64,000 nucleotides of DNA from Streptomyces sp. D2-8 (GTDB lineage: Bacteria > Actinomycetota > Actinomycetes > Streptomycetales > Streptomycetaceae). Every line of letters begins with the position of its first letter. Positions within the stretch are counted from its first letter, which is position 1. Of the stretch, positions 60,144 through 64,000 are shown piece by piece. The translations under genes were made by a program, and so were the position numbers. The stretch is taken from NCBI RefSeq assembly GCF_023184515.1, contig NZ_JAAHBP010000018.1, positions 1 to 64,000 on the forward strand, read 5' to 3'. The notes beneath the pieces were generated by a model. It was not told the DNA's origin, did not search any database, and worked only from the letters and a program-made list of their open reading frames with translations.

Positions 60144-61442
60144 TCAGCGGCCGGTGCCGATGCTGGTGGCCTTGGACTGCAGCGTCTTCTGCACCTCGGC
60201 GACGGTGGCCTTGCCGAGGGTGAGCTTCTCCAGTTCGGAGTCGATGGTGTCGGCGATCTGCTGCCAGGTCGTGATGGCGGGCGGCGCCTTGCTGACCTCG
60301 AGCTGCTCGGCGAACGCCTTCAAGGTCTCGTCCTCGGTCAGCTTCCCCTCGGTCCACGCCTGGGGCGAAGGAGGCAGGCTGCCGGTGGCCTTGGAATAGG
60401 TCGCGAGGTTGGCGGGCTCGGTCAGGAACTGGGCGAACTTCCATGCCGCGTCGGGGTTCTTGGCCTCCTTGAACACCGCCAGGTCGCTGCCGCCGGCGAA
60501 CCCGGCGGGTTGCTTGGTGTACGGCATCGGCATGGTCTTCCACTTGCCGTCCAGCTCCGGGGCGTCCTTGTGGAGGCTGCCGCCGGCCCACGCACCCTCC
60601 TGGTAGACGGCGATCAGCCCGTCGCGGAAGCCCTGCACGTTGTCCGACCTGTCGGTCGGCGCCAGGCCCTGCTTGGGAACGCTCGCGTAGTCCTGCAGCG
60701 CCTTGGCGACCTCGGGCGAGTCGAAGGTGAACTTCCCGGTCTTGGCGTCGTAGATGTCACCGCCCTGCTGCCAGACCATCGGCACCCAGAAGATCCAGGA
60801 GTTGAAGCCCATCACCAGCCCGCTGGCATGGCGCAGCTTGGGGTTCTCCTTGCCGGTGGTGGCCTGGATGGCCTTGAGGTCCTTCAGGTACCCGGCCCGG
60901 TCGCTGGCCAGGGCGCCCTTGATACCGGCCTTCTTGGTGATGTCGGTCCGGTAGAAGACCGCTTGGGTGTCGGCGATGAACGGGACGCCGTAGGAGATGC
61001 CCTTGTACTTGGTGGTGTCCCACTGGCCGGGGTAGAAGTCCGAGGGCTTGATCGACGTCGGTGTGGCCTGGAAGCCGTTCAAGGCGGCCATCTCGGCCAT
61101 CCAGGTGCTGCCCACCATGGACATGTCCGGTGTGTTGCCGCCGGCTATCGCGGTGGTCAGCTTGTCGTGGGCGCCGTCCCACGGGACCGCGGTGATCTTG
61201 ACGTCTGCGTCCGGATTCTCCTGCTCGAACTTCTTGGCCAGTTCCTTCAGGTCGTCGTCGGGGTCGCCCATGGACCACATGACCACCGTCCCCTTGGCCT
61301 TGCCCGCGCCGATCTCGGCGGGGGCATCGTTGCCGGGGCCGGCGTCCTCGCTCCGGCCGCAGCCGGTGGCCACGAGGGCTGCCGTGACGGTGACGCACAG
61401 GGTCTGGACGGTTCTGACAGCGTGACGGGTAGTGATACGCAT
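60144..61442 (-). CDS. Extracellular sugar-binding lipoprotein (CUT1, SBP_bac_1)
   Basis: 432 residues. Lipoprotein signal with lipobox VATGC (Cys about 27). Mature part: TVVMWSMGDPDDDLKELAKK, VKITAVPWDGAHDKLTTAIAG, PDMSMVGSTWMAEMA, GVPFIADTQAVFYR and GLIAVYQEGAW, typical of cluster B oligosaccharide-binding proteins. ATG 61442 has AAGGAG seven bases upstream, so the upstream in-frame ATG is rejected. First structural gene of the ABC-GH3-GH32-GH30 operon; an oligosaccharide produced by the secreted GH30 or GH32 enzymes is the likely ligand. Confidence 0.92.
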   Translation of the reverse strand: MRITTRHAVRTVQTLCVTVTAALVATGCGRSEDAGPGNDAPAEIGAGKAKGTVVMWSMGDPDDDLKELAKKFEQENPDADVKITAVPWDGAHDKLTTAIAGGNTPDMSMVGSTWMAEMAALNGFQATPTSIKPSDFYPGQWDTTKYKGISYGVPFIADTQAVFYRTDITKKAGIKGALASDRAGYLKDLKAIQATTGKENPKLRHASGLVMGFNSWIFWVPMVWQQGGDIYDAKTGKFTFDSPEVAKALQDYASVPKQGLAPTDRSDNVQGFRDGLIAVYQEGAWAGGSLHKDAPELDGKWKTMPMPYTKQPAGFAGGSDLAVFKEAKNPDAAWKFAQFLTEPANLATYSKATGSLPPSPQAWTEGKLTEDETLKAFAEQLEVSKAPPAITTWQQIADTIDSELEKLTLGKATVAEVQKTLQSKATSIGTGR

Positions 61443-61745
61443 GATGCGGCTCCTTGCCATTGAGCGAGACAGGCGCGGGGGGCGGCGAAGGGTAGGAAGG
61501 GGTGGGCGCCCGGATGGGCCGGCTCACGAGTGGGCAGCGTCTGTGGTGACAGCGGCGGTGGTTCCTCGCGGGTCGCGGTGGGAGCGTCCGACGCGGAGTG
61601 GGGAGTGGCCGGGCGGGATGTGCCAGGCGCCCCTTCGGTGTCCCGGATCGGGAAACGGCCGGCGGAAAGTGCAGGTGGGCGGTGCCGCGTGAACGCAGGC
61701 GCGGCCGCCGGATGTGGTGAGGAAGGCGCCGAAGAGGGTCGCCCA

Positions 61746-61773
61746 GGTTTCAAGGAGAGAGGTTTCAAGGAGA
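61746..61773 (-). repeat. Tandem 15-bp repeat with duplicated TTGAAA
   Basis: GGTTTCAAGGAGA occurs at 61746-61758 and 61761-61773 (15-bp period). Read on the minus strand, the direction of the operon, it gives two CTCCTTGAAACC units, so it may be a repeated activator/repressor half-site or a -35 region about 300 bp upstream of the binding-protein gene. Confidence 0.55.
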
Positions 61774-61776
61774 CGG

Positions 61777-61806
61777 GGGCGGTGCGTCACCGGCAACGCA
61801 CCGCCC
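61777..61806 (-). terminator. Terminator hairpin of the LacI gene
   Basis: GGGCGGTGCGT (61777-61787) and its perfect complement ACGCACCGCCC (61796-61806) enclose an 8-nt loop, 43 bp beyond the regulator's stop. It insulates lacI from the importer operon on the same strand. Confidence 0.75.
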
Positions 61807-61848
61807 GGCCGCGAGGCGCCATCACTTACGCATCGCGATGACGCCGCG

Positions 61849-62856
61849 TCAGTTCGAACTCGGCTCTAACGTCGAGCCACGGATCACGAGGCTGGTGGGA
61901 ACGATGCGCGAGGGAGCGGCCTCCGGCGATCTGCGCACGTGGTCGAGCAGCAGGCGAGCCGCCGCCTCACCCATTTCCCGCATCGGCTGGCGGATGGTGG
62001 TCAGCGCCGGATAGGTGTACGACGCCACCTCGACGTCGTCGAACCCCACCACGGCGACATCCCGCGGAATCTTGAGGCCGGCCTCGTGCAGGGCCGCGAT
62101 CACGCCGGCTGCCAAGGGGTCGTTGTGCCCGAAGACCGCGTCGAACTCCACGCCGTCCGCGAGAGCTTGCGCCACCGCGCTCCGGCCGTCGTCGAACAGG
62201 AAGTCGCCGCAGATGATTCTGCGTGGGTCCAATTCGATCCCGGCCTGCGCATACGCGTCGACGAAGCCGCCCAGCCGTTCCTGCGTGCACCCGTACTCAT
62301 CAGGGCCGGTCACCACCAGAGGGCGACGGCGGCCGATGTCCAGCAGGTGGCGCGCCGCCTGCACACCGCCCTCCCGGTTGGTGGTGGCCACGTAGGGGAA
62401 TCCCGGCCGCTGGAAGCGGTCGTCGATCAGCACCACCGGCAGTCCGGCCTCGTGCAGTTCCGTGATGGATCCCAGGGCCCCTTCGGGCTCTATCACCAGC
62501 AGCCCGTCGAACGACTTGGCAGCGACCTGCAGGCCCAGCCTGCGCAGTGACTCCTCACCGCGGTTCCAGGTCAGCATCCGCAGCCCGAAGCCCTCGGCCT
62601 CCAGCGTTTCGACGACCGCCTGCACTATGCCGGCCCAGGCCCAGGCCAGGTCAGGTACCAGCATGCCGATCATCTGTGTCGTGCCGCGTGCGAGCCCCAC
62701 TGCCCCGGCGCTCGGCACATAACCGAGTTCCGATATCGCCTTGCGGACCTTCAAGACGGTGTTCTCGTTGATCTCGCCCTTGCCGTTCAGCACCCGCGAG
62801 ACCGTCGTCTTGCTGACCCCGGCCCGCGTGGCCACGTCGGCGATAGTGACTCCCAT
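61849..62856 (-). CDS. LacI-family regulator of the glycan locus
   Basis: 335 residues from ATG 62856, which follows GGGGAGGTGAC, an ideal ribosome site. DNA-binding head VTIADVATRAGVSKTTVSRV, LNGKGEINENTVLKVRKA, LGYVPSAGAVGLA; sugar-binding domain with MIGMLVPDLAWAWAGIV, FDGLLVIEPEG, FGHNDPLAAGVIAAL and VVGFDDVEVASYTYPALTTI. It is placed between the ABC/GH operon and the divergent secreted GH32 gene, so it probably controls both through the palindromes at 63256-63285 and related sites. Confidence 0.92.
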   Translation of the reverse strand: MGVTIADVATRAGVSKTTVSRVLNGKGEINENTVLKVRKAISELGYVPSAGAVGLARGTTQMIGMLVPDLAWAWAGIVQAVVETLEAEGFGLRMLTWNRGEESLRRLGLQVAAKSFDGLLVIEPEGALGSITELHEAGLPVVLIDDRFQRPGFPYVATTNREGGVQAARHLLDIGRRRPLVVTGPDEYGCTQERLGGFVDAYAQAGIELDPRRIICGDFLFDDGRSAVAQALADGVEFDAVFGHNDPLAAGVIAALHEAGLKIPRDVAVVGFDDVEVASYTYPALTTIRQPMREMGEAAARLLLDHVRRSPEAAPSRIVPTSLVIRGSTLEPSSN

Positions 62857-62931
62857 GTCACCTCCCCTCCCTTCCTGCAGAGGCGGAAGACTTCCCTCCC
62901 GCACCGAAGGGCCGATCGTACAGAGCCCCGT

Positions 62932-62979
62932 GGAACCGGTACCGGAATCGGTCCCGGAACCGGTTTCGGTAGCGGTTCC
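62932..62979. repeat. Four 12-bp tandem repeats, possible operator array
   Basis: GGAACCGGTACC, GGAATCGGTCCC, GGAACCGGTTTC and GGTAGCGGTTCC follow each other without gaps, 76-123 bp upstream of the LacI start. Each contains a CCGG/TCGG-centred dyad, and the first unit is a near-palindrome, as expected for LacI-type half-sites. It is not a CRISPR, because units are contiguous and short. Confidence 0.6.
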
Positions 62980-63255
62980 GGCAGTGAAGCACCGAAAGGC
63001 CCGACCGGTCAACAGGCCGGAAACAACTCGTTCACCGGCCCGTCTCGGCGTCGACGATGAGGCCGAAGCTTGCCGGGCGGCCCCCACCCCACCCCTCTGA
63101 CCTGGGCGGTCACCGAACCCGAGGCCGCCAATGCCAACGGGTCGGCGCGGTTCGCGACCACCGACGACAGCCGATGACCTGCCGGTCATGCCGGAGCAAT
63201 CGCGCCCGGACCGTTGACGCGGAGGCCGGATTGGGCTTCATAATCGGGCACTCGC

Positions 63256-63285
63256 TGTCATCGATGACACAAGTCAACGATGACA
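63256..63285. promoter_or_regulatory. LacI-type operator pair upstream of the secreted GH32
   Basis: TGTCATCGATGACA (63256-63269) is a perfect 14-bp palindrome with the CG centre typical of LacI-family sites. AGTCAACGATGACA (63272-63285) repeats it 16 bp on with a degenerate left arm. They lie 111-140 bp before the GH32 start. Confidence 0.75.
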
Positions 63286-63395
63286 CCCTCGGCCGACGGC
63301 ACGGAAGCCGGTATCGGCCTGGGGTGCACTTTTCGGTCCGTCGCGCAGAAGCCGCAGTCACCGCTGCGTGGACGGCCGCGGGACTAGGAGACACC

Positions 63396-64000
63396 ATGAG
63401 CTCTGCACGCGTATCCCGGCATGCCCGGATACGGCTGATGGCGGCGGTGGCGACCGTCTGCGCCCTGTCCGCAGCTCCGCTCGCCCCTCAGGCCGTCGCT
63501 GCGGACACCCCGCCGTACACCGAGACCTACAGACCCCAGTTCCACTTCACTCCGGAGAAGAACTGGATGAACGACCCCAACGGGCTCGTCTATTACAAGG
63601 GCGAGTACCACCTCTTCTACCAGTACAACCCCAACGGCAACACCTGGGGCGACATGTCCTGGGGGCACGCGGTGAGCAAGGACTTCGTGCACTGGGAGGA
63701 GTTGCCGCTCGCTCTGTCGCACGACGACGAGGAGATGGTGTTCTCCGGCGGCGCGGTCGTCGACTGGAACAACACCACCGGCTTCGGCACCAGGAAGAAC
63801 CCGCCCATGGTGGCGATCTACACCAGCGCCTACAAGAACGGCGGCAAGCAGGCCCAGTCACTCGCCTACAGCACCGACCGCGGCCGCACCTGGACCAAGT
63901 ACCAGGGCAATCCCGTCCTCGACATCGGCTCCGACAACTTCCGCGACCCCAAGGTCCAGTGGCACGAGCCGACCAAGAGCTGGCTGATGACGGTGTCGCT
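63396..64000 (+). CDS. Secreted GH32 levanase/inulinase-like enzyme (cut by window edge)
   Basis: The first 201 residues are present. Signal peptide (ARIRLMAAVATVCALSAAPL, cleavage after AVA near 35), then YRPQFHFTPEKNWMNDPNGL with the nucleophile Asp of WMNDPNG, LFYQYNPNGNTWGDMSWGHA, MVFSGGAVVDWNNTTGFG and FRDPKVQWH with the transition-state Asp. The Phe/Tyr-Gln-Tyr-Asn-Pro and SGG segments resemble exo-acting levanases and inulinases. The acid/base EC motif lies beyond the window. ATG 63396 has TAGGAG nine bases upstream. Divergent from the LacI regulator and probably repressed by it. Confidence 0.9.
   Translation, partial: MSSARVSRHARIRLMAAVATVCALSAAPLAPQAVAADTPPYTETYRPQFHFTPEKNWMNDPNGLVYYKGEYHLFYQYNPNGNTWGDMSWGHAVSKDFVHWEELPLALSHDDEEMVFSGGAVVDWNNTTGFGTRKNPPMVAIYTSAYKNGGKQAQSLAYSTDRGRTWTKYQGNPVLDIGSDNFRDPKVQWHEPTKSWLMTVS

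Larger units (their letters stand above)
61443..61848. other. Promoter region of the ABC/glycosidase operon
   Basis: No gene seen in about 400 bp. It holds the lacI terminator hairpin (61777-61806), a tandem repeat with TTGAAA boxes (61746-61773) and a short palindrome CATCGCGATG at 61831-61840. The operon promoter must lie between the hairpin and 61442. Confidence 0.55.

Noticed and set aside
59070-61463. A 797-residue plus-strand frame opposite the permease and binding-protein genes
   Set aside because: Composition (Gly, Arg, His, Gln) is that of antisense GC-rich DNA; the minus-strand genes have complete family signatures.
62932-62979. Short repeats considered as a CRISPR array
   Set aside because: Units are 12 bp and contiguous with no spacers, and no cas genes are present.
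1-64000. tRNA, rRNA, riboswitch and origin signatures
   Set aside because: No cloverleaf with a GTTCRAATC-type T-loop, no rRNA blocks and no DnaA-box clusters were noticed by eye; a covariance-model search was not possible.

Overview
The window is high-GC (roughly 70%) actinobacterial DNA. GTG/TTG starts, strong GGAGG-type ribosome sites, ATGA/GTGA gene overlaps and the gene families present (FadR/GntR, MarR, CebR-like LacI, Tat-exported glycosidases with ricin-type lectin modules) all point to Streptomyces. It looks like an accessory, carbohydrate-degrading part of the chromosome. No rRNA, tRNA or CRISPR was seen. It opens in the tail of an IS transposase and is unusually rich in broken genes.

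Left third (1-24.6 kb): small regulator/enzyme pairs, often divergent with a visible operator between them. These are TetR with an alkylglycerone-phosphate-synthase-like FAD oxidase, WYL with RidA, MarR with a DinB-like enzyme, and MarR with dienelactone hydrolase. They are interspersed with a MurJ-type flippase, a methyltransferase, a 2H RNA-ligase-like protein, a lipoprotein/membrane pair and a FMO-SDR-aldehyde dehydrogenase operon (the dehydrogenase is frameshifted). Remnants of HxlR, two TetR, an alpha/beta hydrolase, a DHFR-family protein and a GH10 xylanase lie among them.

Middle (24.6-41 kb): an apparently complete L-fucose system. A secreted GH29 fucosidase releases fucose, and a CUT2-type ABC transporter (binding protein, double ATPase, permease) takes it up. 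A divergent operon encodes FAH-type hydrolase, L-fuconate dehydratase, SDR dehydrogenase, aldo/keto reductase, mutarotase and lactonase, which together account for L-fucose to pyruvate plus L-lactate without phosphorylation. A FadR-type regulator sits at the end of the transport operon, with a frameshifted tail. A recurrent 15-bp near-palindrome, ATACATCCGATGTAT-like, precedes the fucosidase, both fucose operons and, unexpectedly, an expansin; it is the best candidate for the regulon operator.

Right third (41-64 kb): plant cell-wall and glycan degradation. It holds an expansin, a GH12+CBM2 endoglucanase with a CebR-type box and a LacI/CebR-like regulator, GH48 and lamin-tail remnants, a decayed second sugar-acid cluster (fuconate dehydratase-like gene fused by deletion to KDPG aldolase, then a truncated PfkB kinase), and a second GH29 with the same lectin tail as the first. 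Next is a minus-strand locus, in transcription order: LacI regulator, CUT1 ABC importer, cytosolic GH3 and GH32, and a secreted multi-domain GH30 of visibly lower GC. The window ends inside a secreted GH32 (levanase/inulinase-like) preceded by LacI-type palindromes.

Caution: at least five genes are broken by what looks like a single base (HxlR, TetR remnant, aldehyde dehydrogenase, FadR tail, sugar-acid dehydratase) and three by one in-frame stop. This may be real decay of an accessory region or uncorrected sequencing indels; raw reads would decide.
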